In this document: positions 23,452 through 34,969 of the stretch, piece by piece
How positions within the stretch are numbered: the first letter of the stretch is position 1
How the letters are laid out: each line of letters starts with the position of its first letter
Assembly (NCBI GenBank): GCA_049724395.1
Contig: JAUGWO010000107.1
Location: 124,001-188,000, forward strand
DNA length: 64,000 bases
Reading direction: 5' to 3'
Source: Spongospora subterranea f. sp. subterranea
Lineage: Eukaryota > Endomyxa: Phytomyxea > Phytomyxea > Plasmodiophorida
Program-made: the position numbers and the translations under genes
Notes under the pieces: model-generated
Databases searched by the model: none
Told to the model about the DNA's origin: nothing
Seen by the model: only the letters and a program-made list of their open reading frames with translations

Positions 23452-23457
23452 ACTATA

Positions 23458-23938
23458 CTAGAACGACTGAAAAAATAAAATATATTCAAAGAAGTTAATC
23501 ACTTGATATTTTGAAGCACTCAAGTTTATCCATCTTCGTAGATCAATGGCACAAATGTCGGATCCGAAATTGAAGATGACAGAGCGACACTGCTGGCGAT
23601 TGTTCAACAACAATTCGATTTTGTGTATTCGAGGCAAAGTGACGCGTGTGGGATCAGTGGGCCGGATTCGTTCATGATTTAACCATAACGCAAACGTCGC
23701 CACAAACCGCTTGTTGGCGCTAAAATCAGACGCATCTAACTCTCGATTCAATGTGATCCATTGGGATGGAGCACGAACTGAGCCGACAATGAAATCAATA
23801 CATGCAACGATAATGCTCAAAACATTGCTGCGTCGGATCAATACAATCTGCCAGGGAATCGACGATACTCACGTTGGCAGTTTAACCCAGAGCCAGATGC
23901 CGGTAAAGCGCTGCCCAAAAACGCTGACTAGGTGTTAA
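23458..23938 (-). CDS. unrecognised reading frame converging on NSE2
   Basis: A 127-codon minus-strand frame contains LDASDFSANKRFVATFALWL and RVTLPRIHKIELLLNN. A second frame just upstream contains VFGQRFTGIWLWVKLP. A GT...AG pair (about 23,890 to 23,792) could join them, but the phases do not agree cleanly. I do not recognise the protein and cannot define its start. It may be a spliced gene with one more indel, or a chance frame. Confidence 0.25.
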
Positions 23939-24612
23939 CAAATGGATAAAATGGTGAAGAGTGCAATTGTATGAATGTACTTGTATTAATTCATCCTTGT
24001 GTTCTCTTGGCAGAATTATAACTACAGTATTCAGCAATGCTGACCAAAAGGAAAAAATTCTAGGTTGATAAGTTTTTGTGACATTGGCAGTTAGAGCTAT
24101 GTCAACAGCAATCCGTTAAAGGTTTTCTTGTGAAGTATAGGTCGTGGCTTCATTGAGAGGTTGATCCATAGAGCGATTGGTTGTGCTTATTATTCTCATC
24201 TTGAAGCTTTGGCGACTCGACCAATTCACTTAATGTTGAAATCTTGATGAGTCACCTTTAGTCAAAAATACGACAAATTCTGCAACGTTTACAATGATGC
24301 TGATGGCTGTTATCAACGAATATGTTGCAATGCTGAATTCATTGGATTCTTCACACTAAATGGCAAGAGCCTATGCAAAATACATTTATATGTATGGTTT
24401 GTATTTTCGATTATTCTGCGTTCTGAAGCCTTCCAATTCATCCGGATCGCATCTAAATTTTGAAGCAATCAAATTAGAGCGATATACAACGAACGCATTG
24501 TCATACATTGGCGCTTTTCGAACCGGTTTTCTCAACCAGGACATATCAACATCGTAGGCGTACCTATGAGTTAACAGATTATAACTCATTCTTTTCAACT
24601 TCAGATAATAGC

Positions 24613-26643
24613 CTACCCGCATTCGATCAGCCGCTTGTATCCGGTCTCTGAAATGGGTCCGATTTTTGGAGCTGACTGAGAATGTTGCATGATTTTGAGG
24701 TTCGCCGAAGATGACGTTCTCAAGACAACCTTCGGAGATGACTGCACCGCCACCGTACTGCTGTTATGCTTTAACCTGGCAAGATGACGGCGACGAGTCG
24801 GCTGGGAGATCTCTTCGTCCGATTCCTCTGCAAGTAAGAGTGACTAAGAGTCTGCAATCGATGTTATTGTTGCTCATAGATTGTTTACCATATCCAGGTT
24901 CGGATATTTTAACGGTTGTTTTGATGTGGTGAAGGGGTGCATGTCGGAGCGGTTTTTCGATCTTCTCTGGCATTTTCAAGCCGAACTCGCGCATTAGTGT
25001 TTGAGGATTGAACTGGCCTGCCATTTTTATGGCTTCAACCTTATGGGATAGATTTTCTTTTTGTCGTCGCGCATCCATTGCCAATCTGCGTCTAAACTGG
25101 GGTTTGAGTCAAGCTGAAAACGATGCCAACTACAACCACGCACCGTTCGGCAATAATTTTAACTGCCTTTTCTTTCATGCGTTCTGTAATTTTGTTCTCA
25201 GCGTCAATTTGCTCCTGAACCTTTTTACACTTATAGTCGTGAGCCCGTTGTTGTCGCTGTATTGCCTCAATACGATCCATCCTTTGCATTCGTTCATGTT
25301 CTTTGATGCGCTGTGCTTCCCGTTCCCTTTGACGATGCAGCTCAATTTGTCGTTGCTGCAATTTTAATTCCTACAGATATTTCCACTAAGTGTCCAATTT
25401 CATCAAAGTTAAGCGCATAACCTTGTCAGCAAAAGCGCGTTTGCGCATCTCGTACTTCTCACTGTTAGCTTTCAATGCTGCATGAATTTTCTTCATGTGG
25501 TTTTGACTTTCTTCTAACGATTTTTGAATCTCTGCATTCCTGTAGCTGTTTCGAACTTGGCACGGCGACGTTCAACTTTGGCCGCCCGCTTCTCGAACAG
25601 GACCTTTTTCGCTTCAATACTGGCTCGTTCCTTCTCTTTGACATTTAGGACCCGCTGCTTTAATGCCTCAGATTGAAGTCGATGTTGTTCCGTTTCCTCT
25701 TCCCTACGCTTTGCGAGAACAGCCATTCTCTCTGCCTCACGTTGCTCTAGGGTCAATTCTCGTTCATGAGCAATTTGTTCTTGTTCTTCCTGTAATCATA
25801 GACATCTCATTATAGCCATATTGAACCTCATTTATTCCAAACCTGCATCTTCAGTAATTGCACTTCTCGCTCCTCTTGCCGACGACGTCTCTCCATTTCC
25901 TTCTTGACAGCAATTGCTCTCCTGCGTCGCTGTTCTGCTTGGTCTTTTTCCTTGAGCCTTTGCGCTTCAACGAACTGCTTCTGTGCCACTTCCTCTGTAG
26001 TAATGAAAACGTTAAGATATTGCCTAAGAAATCAGTTTTCCGACCTTGGCGCTTGAGTTCCTGAAGTTCATCTTGGTACCTCTGCTCCTCTTCCGAAAAG
26101 GTGTTAATCCAATTCCAATCCAGTGATGACAGACACACCTTTGGTCTTTCTTTGACGCTCCCATTCCCTAGCTCTTTCAGCTTTCTCCCTTTGCCGAGTC
26201 TCTTCAATCATGTTTTCCCGATAGCGTTTAGCCTCATTCGCAACAGCGATTTCCTGCATTTTGATTTCGAACTCTAGGAACTGCTGGAATTCCAGTTTTT
26301 GGGCTTCTTCAAGCTTTTTAAGTCGCGCCTGTTCCCGAGCAATGATGTCGCCCGCCGTATTTCGTTCCTGATAATCTGTAGCGGCCCCAGATTTTTGCAT
26401 TGCCTTTCGCATTGCTTCTCTACGAGAGTTCTCGATCAACTTTTCTCGTGTCAGCGATATTTCGTGCATGAGCACTTCGCGTTTGCGGTCATAGGCTTCC
26501 ATTCGTTGAACTTGAAAGTCCATTAACAAATGCTCTTCAGCAAAACTGGAAAGGGGACGATCCGAAATTTCTGCAGGGAGTACTCCAAGTATTCGCATGG
26601 CTTCTTGTGTCCTGGGCGAATCCATCTCTAATGTATGCGGCAT
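24613..26643 (-). CDS. flagellum-type coiled-coil protein (trichohyalin/plectin-like)
   Basis: A multi-exon gene encodes almost continuous charged coiled coil. It begins MPHTLEMDSPRTQEAMRILG and continues with the helices SRREAMRKAMQKSG, EAERMAVLAKRREEETEQH and IELHRQREREAQRIKEHER. It ends in a disordered tail that reads EESDEEISQPTRRRHLARLK after a spliced junction (donor at about 24,893, acceptor at about 24,843). The stop is at 24613. The family pattern, a short SPRT...LG(V/I) N-terminus then R/E/K/Q-rich helices of the trichohyalin-plectin homology kind, is known from proteins of cilia and flagella. That assignment is from pattern memory, not a search. ATG 26643 or 26625 could be the start; upstream codons in the same frame look non-coding. 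Confidence 0.7.
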
Positions 26644-27222
26644 TTTAGCCAACTTCTGATTCTCTTGGCAAAACTTGGCAGAACAAAAGAAAATTATGCC
26701 ATGCTTGAGAATCGGCACGCGAACAGATATTCCGCCATTTAGCAAAAAATGCGGTTCCCCGAGAATATACTGCCATCGGCAACATGATTATGCAAAAAAC
26801 TATTCACATCTGGACGGAAAAGTGAGGAATTACAGCAATCATGACTCAGAATATATCCCATCTGTAAATGATCGAGAACAGGATTCTGGATAGTGCATTG
26901 GCAAACCCGTCTTAATAGTTTAATGATCACGATTAGTATAGAGTATATGGGGGAATTACTACACCATGAGATGATGACTCGACCCCATATCTATAAATGT
27001 CCACTGGTTCCGTAGGAGCCCCACACATACTGACACACCCGACGCCCCACTCCCCACCAGTCTGCAGTACAGCGGTACCCCCCCCTTCCCCGGGTATCAC
27101 AGTGTAGAGACAATCCCTGTTTAGGGGAGGGGAGGTGGGGCAGCCCACTGCCAATAGCCATAACCCCCTATATAGGTAGTCAACGGTTGGCATCGCCAAT
27201 TGCCATCCGACACCTTTAGGAA
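26644..27222. other. shared divergent upstream region
   Basis: This region lies between the 5' ends of the coiled-coil gene and the RasGEF gene. About 27,000-27,170 is unusually GC-rich with C and G runs, whereas 26,650-26,940 is AT-rich. No gene was recognised. It is a likely bidirectional promoter. Confidence 0.4.
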
Positions 27223-29357
27223 ATGGCGGATTGTGAGATGCTAGAGGGACTGCGATCGCTCATAGATTCGAGCCAGAACTTGCATCAATTACAACAGCAT
27301 TGTGATAGACTGCAAAAGACGTTGCAACAGCGGCTTGCTGAAGCTGAAGCCGGGGATACCGCTGTCCTTGAAGCGGCACTGCTATTAGCTACAGCGAATG
27401 ACAGGTTAAGAGCGAGACTATCCCAGTACTACGAAGATAAGAGATTGCACATGGTCAAAAATATTATCGGGTTTCTCTCTCTGTTATTTCTAAGAGGATC
27501 GATCGTTTTAGATTCGCAATGCTAGAATGAAACATGATACATCGTCATTTGTGCACTTAGAGAATGCATTCCAATGCGATTGGTTTTCTACTATACGTCC
27601 CACATTGTCCAGTACGGATGACGGATCTATGCCGAATCAACTCTCAGAATCCGGTATTGATCGGACTGTGCAAGGGTGGAATTTCGACAAATCAATGGCT
27701 GACGACATTGTAATTGGGATTGCAACAAGTTAAAGTTTGTTAAACTCTACCTTGTAGGTCGATGTGTTGAATGCATCTTTTTTTCACGCCCAACCACATG
27801 TAAGCAATCCCGATTATCTTCCTGGGATTGCCGGGCAAGCTTCTACGCATCCTTCTGTTTTGAAAACATCAACTACACCGTCACACTTCGATTACGGATT
27901 CTCAACCACTCAACAACCTTATTCGTTTGATTTTGAGCCTGAGGCGTCAATTACGGTTGTGTCCACAGCATGTTCATTTGCTGGCAATGACCAAATCCGA
28001 TGCGGTACGCTCCGCAAATTGGTGGAGCGGTTAACCGACGACCGCTTACAAGACTTGAACTTGAGATATGTGTTTCTGCTTACATATCATTCATTTACCA
28101 ATGCGCGGACTCTCTTTCAAATCCTCGTAGAAAGATATTTCATACCTTGTCCTCCAAACTCAACGCCAAACGAGATTGAATATTTTCAAAAGTGTAAGTT
28201 CGTCTCTTTCTCAGTCTGGTAAATAAGCTTTGACGGTTTGTCACAGTTCGCCAAAAGGGTATCCGCTTGAAAGTATTTAGTGTAATCAAAAAATGGGTTG
28301 AAGATCATTGGAGCGATTTTGAACAAGACGAAGAGTTAAAAAGAGACCTTTCAAAAGAGTTGACGACTCGCTTATCGGTAAACTGCTCGAGTTTTCCTCT
28401 CACCTTGCAGTGTTCCACCACTTACTTTTATGCAGGGTGAGACATGGTCGCGTAAATTATCTGCCACCATTTTAAACGTAATGCATAAACAATCGGCAGG
28501 ATGCACACGTCATACTCCTTTGATGTTCGCTCATTTGTCTCCTCCAACCGAGATAAGAACTTCAGTAACTCTAAAAGAAGTCGAATCTAGACTCGTAGAA
28601 GTATCACCGCTTGAGATGGCCCGCCAGCTGTGTCTAACAGATTTCGAAATTTTTCGCCAAATTCATTCTCGGGAATGCCTAAATCAGGTTTGTTGATTGC
28701 ATATTTGATCATTTCTATATATGAACCGGAAATCGTGTAAAGGCATGGTCAAAACCGGATCGTAATGTACAAGCGGCGAATATAATGCGCATGATCAAAC
28801 GCTTCAACCTTGTTTCTCAGTGGACCCAATGGGCAATTCTGTCAGCCTCCAGCAAATCCCAGCGACAATTGCTTCTGCGCCATATGATTCGAATCGGGGA
28901 ACATTGCCTTTCACTGAATAATTTTTCATCTGCATGTGCAATATTTGCAGGATTGGAATCCACCCCTATCCATAGGCTTCGGAAGTTGTTCGACCAGCTT
29001 CCCGCGAAAGTTCAGAAAAACTTTGACACGTTGCAGAACCTTTTCAAATCGGATTCCAAGACTAAAACACGCTTCAGAACCGTTCTGCAAGAAGCAATAC
29101 CACCTTGTATACCACATTTGGGACTTTTCCTGTCCGATCTAACTTTCATAGAGGATGGCAATCCCGACCTGCTTGATGGTATGATCAACTTCCTCAAAAG
29201 AAGGAAACTGAGTGAACGGATAATGTGGATCAAACAGTATCAGCAAATCGGCTATCAGCTTGACAAGGTACAGGCAATTCAAGAATATTTCGGAAAACAT
29301 CTAGTCTCACGCTGCGAAGACGAGCTCTGGAAGTTAAGCAAGTCTATTCAGCCGTGA
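27223..29357 (+). CDS. Ras guanine nucleotide exchange factor (RasGEF_N + RasGEF)
   Basis: This CDC25-type exchange factor activates Ras-family GTPases. At least five exons are split by introns of about 45-65 nt. The N-terminus is helical (SSQNLHQLQQHCDRLQKTLQ). A low-complexity linker follows, then the RasGEF_N domain with GTLRKLVERLTDDRLQDLNL and YVFLLTYHSFTNARTLFQIL. The catalytic domain shows EVSPLEMARQLCLTDFEIF, a gap, NIMRMIKRFNLVSQWTQWAI, GEHCLSLNNFSSACAIFAGL, IPPCIPHLGLFLSDLTFIEDGNPD (read in two parts) and a closing ERIMWIKQYQQIGYQL helix. These are the standard ordered blocks (PxEiArQLT, FN.vs.Wv, L.N...l.ai.sGL, PcvP.lG.yL.dL.f..dGnpd). No SH3 or PH domain is visible upstream, so partner specificity is unknown. 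Confidence 0.92.
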
Positions 29358-29693
29358 TCGGCAACACATTTACCGTCGCCTAATAGTTAATATTTTTATC
29401 AAAACAGAATATACTATGTATTGTTTAGTTTATACTGACGAAAACTTACCAACCGGTCACGACTCTACGTGGGTGTGAATCACTATCATGACAAGAAATG
29501 ACGCTGCAACCGATGATTCAACTTGTTAACAGCCAGCAATCAATGTAAAACCATGATTCATCTGGAGGCAGATTCGTATGCAGTTGCAGCCTTCCGGATT
29601 CTTTAATGTCATTTGTTTTACCGTCATTAAGACGCAACGCCATAAGGGTTGGTCTGTTGAAACCATAAGGTTAGATTTGTACGGGCGAAAACG

Positions 29694-30911
29694 ATGCTCT
29701 CCATACTTCTTTTAGTGCTGCTGAGCCAATCCGTCATGGGCGACTACGATTTGGTTGGTGTCGTTCCTCAAAATACGAAATTTGTCGTCAAATGCGACCA
29801 AGGCTTAATCTCCAAGGTTACTTTCGCGTTATATGGGGCAATTGCTCGGAACTGCAGCGCCCCTTCTACCAAGACTATTTTAGAACAGCTATGTGTTGGA
29901 AAAGGAGCATGTAATGTCTCAGTGACAGATCATGTCTTTAATGCGAATCGGTGCCCTGGGCAACCTAAGACGTTGTTCGCACAGTTGACCTGTTCTGGTG
30001 GTCGAACGGTGTTGACATTGGATGTTTTGAAGAAGCTGGCTCTTAACACCAGATCTAATATTCCAGTGGATCAATTGGAAGCCCAATTTCGCGCTTGCGA
30101 TAAAAATAAGGACCAAGTTCTTGTGGGAAGCGAAATTAAACAGCTGGTCACGTTGTTGAAAAGTCAGAAAGGCACCAAAGGCGGTCAAGAACCAAAAAAA
30201 ACTGAGGCAGAGAAACTCGGCGATGATGCTGACAAGGATTTATTGATTAAGATGGCGATGCAGTATTCGAACGCTATGAGCAACCTCACTTCTCCTGGTG
30301 TCGTACAAAATGGGACCAACCGGAGCAATTCCTCATCTTTGCCAGAAAATCCTCCGGCGGTTTTGCCCGCCTTACGAGTTACCGATATCTTCAAAACCAA
30401 CGCCACCAAGGCGATTGATGACCTCGATCGTCTGATACAGACATTGACTGCGTTGTCAGTTGAAGCTAAAGGGGTGTTCAAGGTCGGACCTTCGATCAGC
30501 CAAACTGATAATGTCAACGGAAGCATCCCAGATCTGAGATCTCGCTTTAATGCGACGAAGTCTACAGATTTTCGGCTAAAACCTGCTGAAGATGAATCAG
30601 CGAGGCAGGTCATTTACATCCCGAGCTCCCAAAGCCGAACATTAGCATGTCCTACTAATATAACCAGTCTCGATTTCGCCACCTATTGGTGGCCACAAGG
30701 ACCTGGAGACAAATCTACCTTTAAAGACAATGTGAACTGCACTCGGAGTGAACAATCGGCACTGGTATCAATACGTCAACAGTGCCTAGGAAAAAAGGAG
30801 TGTCAGGTTTCCAACACCCCATCACAACAAGATGATTGCCCTGGAGCGACTAAACAGATATCGATTGCAATGGAATGTCAGAAACCAACTCACACACGCA
30901 CCAAGAAATAA
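29694..30911 (+). CDS. secreted protein with two SUEL-type lectin domains and an EF-hand loop
   Basis: A single exon encodes 405 residues with a signal peptide (residues 1-16). Residues about 20-104 form a galactose/rhamnose-binding (SUEL) lectin domain, with CDQGLISKVTFALYG, CVGKGACNVSV, CPGQPKTLFAQLTC and ordered cysteines. A canonical calcium-binding EF-hand loop, DKNKDQVLVGSE, lies near residue 130. A long Asn/Ser-rich middle with several N-x-S/T sequons follows. A second SUEL-like domain ends the protein (CPTNITSLDFATYWWP, CLGKKECQVSN, CPGATKQISIAMEC). It is probably extracellular and binds sugar in a calcium-influenced way. The second copy is more diverged and lacks the usual DGR-type signature. 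Confidence 0.85.
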   Translation: MLSILLLVLLSQSVMGDYDLVGVVPQNTKFVVKCDQGLISKVTFALYGAIARNCSAPSTKTILEQLCVGKGACNVSVTDHVFNANRCPGQPKTLFAQLTCSGGRTVLTLDVLKKLALNTRSNIPVDQLEAQFRACDKNKDQVLVGSEIKQLVTLLKSQKGTKGGQEPKKTEAEKLGDDADKDLLIKMAMQYSNAMSNLTSPGVVQNGTNRSNSSSLPENPPAVLPALRVTDIFKTNATKAIDDLDRLIQTLTALSVEAKGVFKVGPSISQTDNVNGSIPDLRSRFNATKSTDFRLKPAEDESARQVIYIPSSQSRTLACPTNITSLDFATYWWPQGPGDKSTFKDNVNCTRSEQSALVSIRQQCLGKKECQVSNTPSQQDDCPGATKQISIAMECQKPTHTRTKK

Positions 30912-31019
30912 GATAAACTGTACAGGCAATGTATTATTCTAATAAAGGGAGCATATTGCAAGTTTATCAGTTTGTTAGAACATTGCCAATGCTGGGAGAG
31001 GCATAAACCATGCGAAAGC

Positions 31020-32206
31020 TTAGAAACATTTGCGGTGGACAATGGCAGGGCCTGCTTCATCGTACTCGTCTTTGCTAATCCACATCTGTTGGAACGTCGA
31101 CAATGATGACAAAATCGAACCTCCAATCCAGACGGAGTATTTACGCTCAGGGGGAGCAACAACCTTGACCCGGATGGATGAAGGTGCCAATGCGGTGACT
31201 TCCTTGTTGATACGGTCAGCAATTCCGTCAAACATAGTGGTACCTCCGGATAAGACAATGTTTCCGTAAAGATCCTTACGGATATCAACATCACATTTCA
31301 TGATTGACTGGTATGTCAACTGATGAATACCTTCCTGTTCGAGACCAATGAGGGAAGGTTGGAAGAGAACCTCAGGGCATCGGAACCGTTCGTTGCCAAC
31401 AGTGATAATCTGTCCATCTGGCAACTCGTATTGCTTCTCAACCTCTGACGATTGCTCGGAGTTGCCCAATTCGGTATCAAAGTCCAGGGCTGTGTAAGCG
31501 AGCTTTTCCTTGATATCCCTGACAATTTCTCGCTCAGCCGTGGTGGTGAACGAGTAACCACGCTCAGTAAGAATTTTCATCAGGTAGTCAGTCAAGTCAC
31601 GACCAGCAAGGTCGAGACGAAGAATAGCGTGAGGTAAAGCATATCCTTCATAGATGGGAACAGTGTGGGATACACCATCACCGCAATCTAAGACGATACC
31701 TGTGGTACGACCGGAAGCGTAAAGCGAAAGAACGGCCTGAATAGCGACATACATGGCAGGGGTGTTGAATGTTTCAAACATGATTTGAGTCATCTTTTCC
31801 CGGTTGGCCTTTGGGTTTAGCGGGGCTTCAGTCAACAAAACTGGGTGCTCTTCGGGTGCAACACGAAGTTCGTTGTAGAAAGTGTGATGCCAGATCTTCT
31901 CCATATCGTCCCAGTTGGTTACAATACCGTGCTCAATTGGGTATTTCAGTGTCAAAATACCGCGTTTGGCTTGGGCTTCATCACCGACGTACGCGTCTTT
32001 TTGTGTCGCTCCGACCATGATACCGCAATGACGAGGGCGTCCAACAATGGAAGGGAACACCGCTCGTGGAGCGTCATCACCAGCGAACCCGGCCTTGACC
32101 ATACCAGATCCTGTGCATGACAAACATTAGAAACCTGCAGTGCGATGACGTGGAAGTAGGAAGAACCATTGTCAACGACTAGGGCCTGAACTTCTTCGTC
32201 ACACAT
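31020..32206 (-). CDS. ACT1: actin
   Basis: This is conventional actin. Exon 1 (32206-32167) encodes [13 protein letters not shown] plus one base. A 56-nt intron (32111-32166) precedes exon 2, which continues [20 protein letters not shown]. The phosphate loops ([19 protein letters not shown]), the hydrophobic plug region, [15 protein letters not shown] and the C-terminal HRKCF are all present, and the length (about 375) is standard. The position of the intron so close to the start is typical of actin genes in fungi and protists. It faces the lectin gene tail to tail, only about 108 bp apart. Confidence 0.99.
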
Positions 32207-32573
32207 CTTGCTTCGATTAACACTCGTACGACTCGCGACACACACGAAATATAGACACTCGAAGAATGAACCGGATATCAATGTTCGGACTATTTTGGGA
32301 CTGGCGCACGATCTTCACACAGTCATATATAACTCAGCACCTCGGATTCTCAAGTTTACCACTAGGTTATCAATAAATCCGAGCCAATACTGCGTCAATT
32401 AGACAAACTTATGTGGATGGCCGCCCCTGTTGCCCGTCAGACAGTGGTGTCCGTGTACCCATGGGTGGAGGCTACAGTGACCCTCTGGGTTAGTGCGTGG
32501 CCCAAGTCACGTCGCCCGCCGTCCACTGGCACGTTTGGCAGTCATTTGGCCCAGGATCAGGTCCTGGGTTGAG

Positions 32574-32711
32574 ATGAGCTCTGAAAACTACTTTGTTGGA
32601 GAGAATGACACACAAGATGCACATATAAGAAACGATGATGTCATTTTTCAATTGTTATCAATAAAACAAAGGGTCTCACAGATGAGAAGTAATTTGATAC
32701 ACGAAGATTGA
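32574..32711 (+). CDS. possible 45-codon small gene
   Basis: A short frame starting at ATG 32574 encodes a polar, acidic peptide (IRNDDVIFQLLSIKQRVSQM). It sits divergently about 370 bp from the start of actin. It may be a real small protein, or the first exon of something whose continuation I cannot see. No family is recognised. Confidence 0.2.
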   Translation: MSSENYFVGENDTQDAHIRNDDVIFQLLSIKQRVSQMRSNLIHED

Positions 32712-32831
32712 TCCTCTGCTATATGTTGGCTTATTTGCCCAAAAACGAAAATGACTCAGTAAACGACTTTATTAATGTGATATAATTTGCAAGATTGACA
32801 ATACAATGCACCATACTGATAGCACGAAAAG

Positions 32832-33305
32832 TTAAACTGTTGCGCTGCATGTAGGATTGAATGTTGATGCTATTAATCCAACACTCTTATCATCGCTGCA
32901 CCACCATGAGTAAGACAATCCCTCAATATAAAAACTATCAGTAATGTACCTGCGATTCTCCTCAATTCTGGGAAGCTTAAACTCAGAGGTTAAATGTTGC
33001 ACAATGCCTTTGAACGAAAAAGGCTCGGTTTGGCAGACTTGTGCTAGGATTTTCCTGTCGAGTTCGATAGGAGACTGATTTAGAGCATTGATAAAATGGC
33101 CGTACTTGACACCATATAGTCGAGCACCGGCATTTATTTGTTGGATCCACAGAGTTCGCATGTTGCGCTTACGGAGGCGCCTTCCGACATAAGCATACTG
33201 TAGCGCTTTCTCAACCCTAGGCTTGGCGATGGTGTAGCAATTCTTCGAACGGCCTCGAAATCCTTTGGCCAAGTCCAGAATCTTCTTCACTCTAGGTCTG
33301 GTCAT
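32832..33305 (-). CDS. mitochondrial large-subunit ribosomal protein bL20
   Basis: The bL20 core is clear: MTRPRVKKILDLAKGFRGR, KNCYTIAKPRVEKALQYAYV, GRRLRKRNMRTLWIQQINA, YGHFINALNQSPIELDRKIL and QTEPFSFKGIV. bL20 binds 23S rRNA early in large-subunit assembly; a nuclear-encoded copy must be mitochondrial in a non-photosynthetic eukaryote. I chose the ATG at 33305, which places M directly before TRPR; an upstream Met at 33407 is in a region without bL20 similarity. After about 115 residues the frame runs on for another 40 or so into sequence unlike bL20. That part may be a lineage-specific tail or a read-through past an unrecognised splice site. No obvious presequence is seen. Confidence 0.88.
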   Translation of the reverse strand: MTRPRVKKILDLAKGFRGRSKNCYTIAKPRVEKALQYAYVGRRLRKRNMRTLWIQQINAGARLYGVKYGHFINALNQSPIELDRKILAQVCQTEPFSFKGIVQHLTSEFKLPRIEENRRYITDSFYIEGLSYSWWCSDDKSVGLIASTFNPTCSATV

Positions 33306-33463
33306 TTCTAGCTGATTGCAGATGCTCGAGAAAACCCCGTCAATCACAGTTAGTCCGCTCAGGAGTCCGTTCAATGAAAACGTCAAGGTAAATTTCTCAA
33401 TATTCAATCAGATAATTACTGGCCATGCCATATTTGATTGACGATTTTATAGAAAGGTGATGA

Positions 33464-34461
33464 TTACATTTCATTTCCATATTTATTCAACCGATCAATG
33501 AGGTCCTGTCTGGTTATCGGCGACCTCGCAGAAATTACTCGCGATTGAAAACCGGATTTGCGAGAAGAAGCGGTTTTATGTTTATGAAACCTTCGGTTTG
33601 ACCAATGTGACTTTCTTGCTGAACCAGTAGACTGAGATTTGATTATCCGTTCTTTTCTTTGGGGAGTTTCCAAGAAATTTCTTTTGTCCCTGTAATCGTT
33701 CAGTCAAATGCAGTCGAAAGAAGTTATAATACCATTCTGCTTCTAGAATTGTTTGCTGCGTTGATTCTTGTCTCGCCATATCTGAATTTCTCTGCGGTTT
33801 GTCGTCATTTGGCAAACACTGGTAAGTATGATTGTTAGGATGCGCGGGGCCATTGACAATGTGGAGCGACTGTTCAATGATATCAACCCTTGCAGCAGGG
33901 TTCTGTCCAGCAAAAGGAACTTGATTCGAGATGTGACACGGTTGAATAAACTCTAAACTGGTACTCGTCTCAAAGCATAAACTAAGAGGTATCTCCTCCT
34001 CAGATTCAAGTGTCAGATCAATAACAGGAACATTCGACGGCACATCATCGCCTAACAGAACCTTTGCTTGCTGCCGGCCATTACTTCCAGGTGCAGGGAG
34101 AGAAGATCTCTCTGCAGGTGAAAAAACGGCATAATTTCCGTTAGAATGGACAGAAGTGCACTCGATACCAGATTGCCGCATCGCTCTACCATTAGGTGAA
34201 AGAATTAACTGTGGAGATGAGTGCCTATCCAATAGCTTTTCCGAGGTAAGAATGTTATTCAGTTCAACACCTGGTGGACACCTGACTTCCCAATCTATAA
34301 GAAAACCTGACTAAATACATTCAATTTATTACATAGCATCGATCACCTTGTGACATCACATTATGAATTTGATGATTTTCCTTTTGCGGATCATCAAGCC
34401 CAATGAACTTCGGTCGAAACTGAACAGATCTTCTTCCAGACCCATCAATGGCATGGCTCAT
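33464..34461 (-). CDS. basic protein with SUMO-interacting motif, otherwise unrecognised
   Basis: Three exons read in phase. The first, from ATG 34461, begins MSHAIDGSGRRSVQFRPKF. A 62-nt or so intron leads to WEVRCPPGVELNNILTSEKL. A 43-nt intron (gtattataac...ttacag, about 33,732-33,690) joins ILEAEW to DKRNFLETPQRKERI. The middle contains PVIDLTLESEEEIPL, a textbook SUMO-interacting motif: a hydrophobic V-I-D-L core followed by acidic residues. The C-terminal 70 residues are highly basic, with ARKSHWSNRRFHKHK and a closing ARSPITRQDLIDRLNK. This points to a nuclear, possibly DNA-associated SUMO reader. The specific family is unknown. Confidence 0.6.
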
Positions 34462-34969
34462 TGTCGCCAAATGTTAACTTCGCAGTTTGTTTCCCGAGAT
34501 TAAACTTGATCAATCCGGTCCGACAGCTCTGCCCGAAATCACTGACTGTACCAAGTCGACAAGGGGGTTACCTTGTGATGTGATCATTTGTGACACAGGG
34601 TATGACACTGTTTCACATTGCGAATAATGATGTGATTTGAGACAATGTGCTGGGCGCTTTCTTCTTTCAGAGTTGAGTCAGCTAAGGAATACGATTGGGG
34701 AAAATCAACATGAACTGAGACGTTCAAAGCCAGAAAAAATCTTAGAATGTACTTGTATTCTAGGGTGTTTAGCAATGGGTCAAGTGATTGCATCAGTTTG
34801 GTCAGAAAGACTTCTAGGCAACCGGATTTGGCAGTTTTTGTGAAAGTGCTTCGGTTTACACATGTTATTGGGAAGATGAGTGAAAAGACAGTCTACGGAG
34901 TCCGAACATTCAGTGATCATAGTCCGGATTCTCGATAGATATTCGATCTGCGACTGAAGGCGACTTTGG

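Noticed and set aside
27000-27199. Minus-strand 88-codon frame in the GC-rich block
   Set aside because: Its content follows C and G runs and matches nothing; it lies in the probable bidirectional promoter of two divergent genes.
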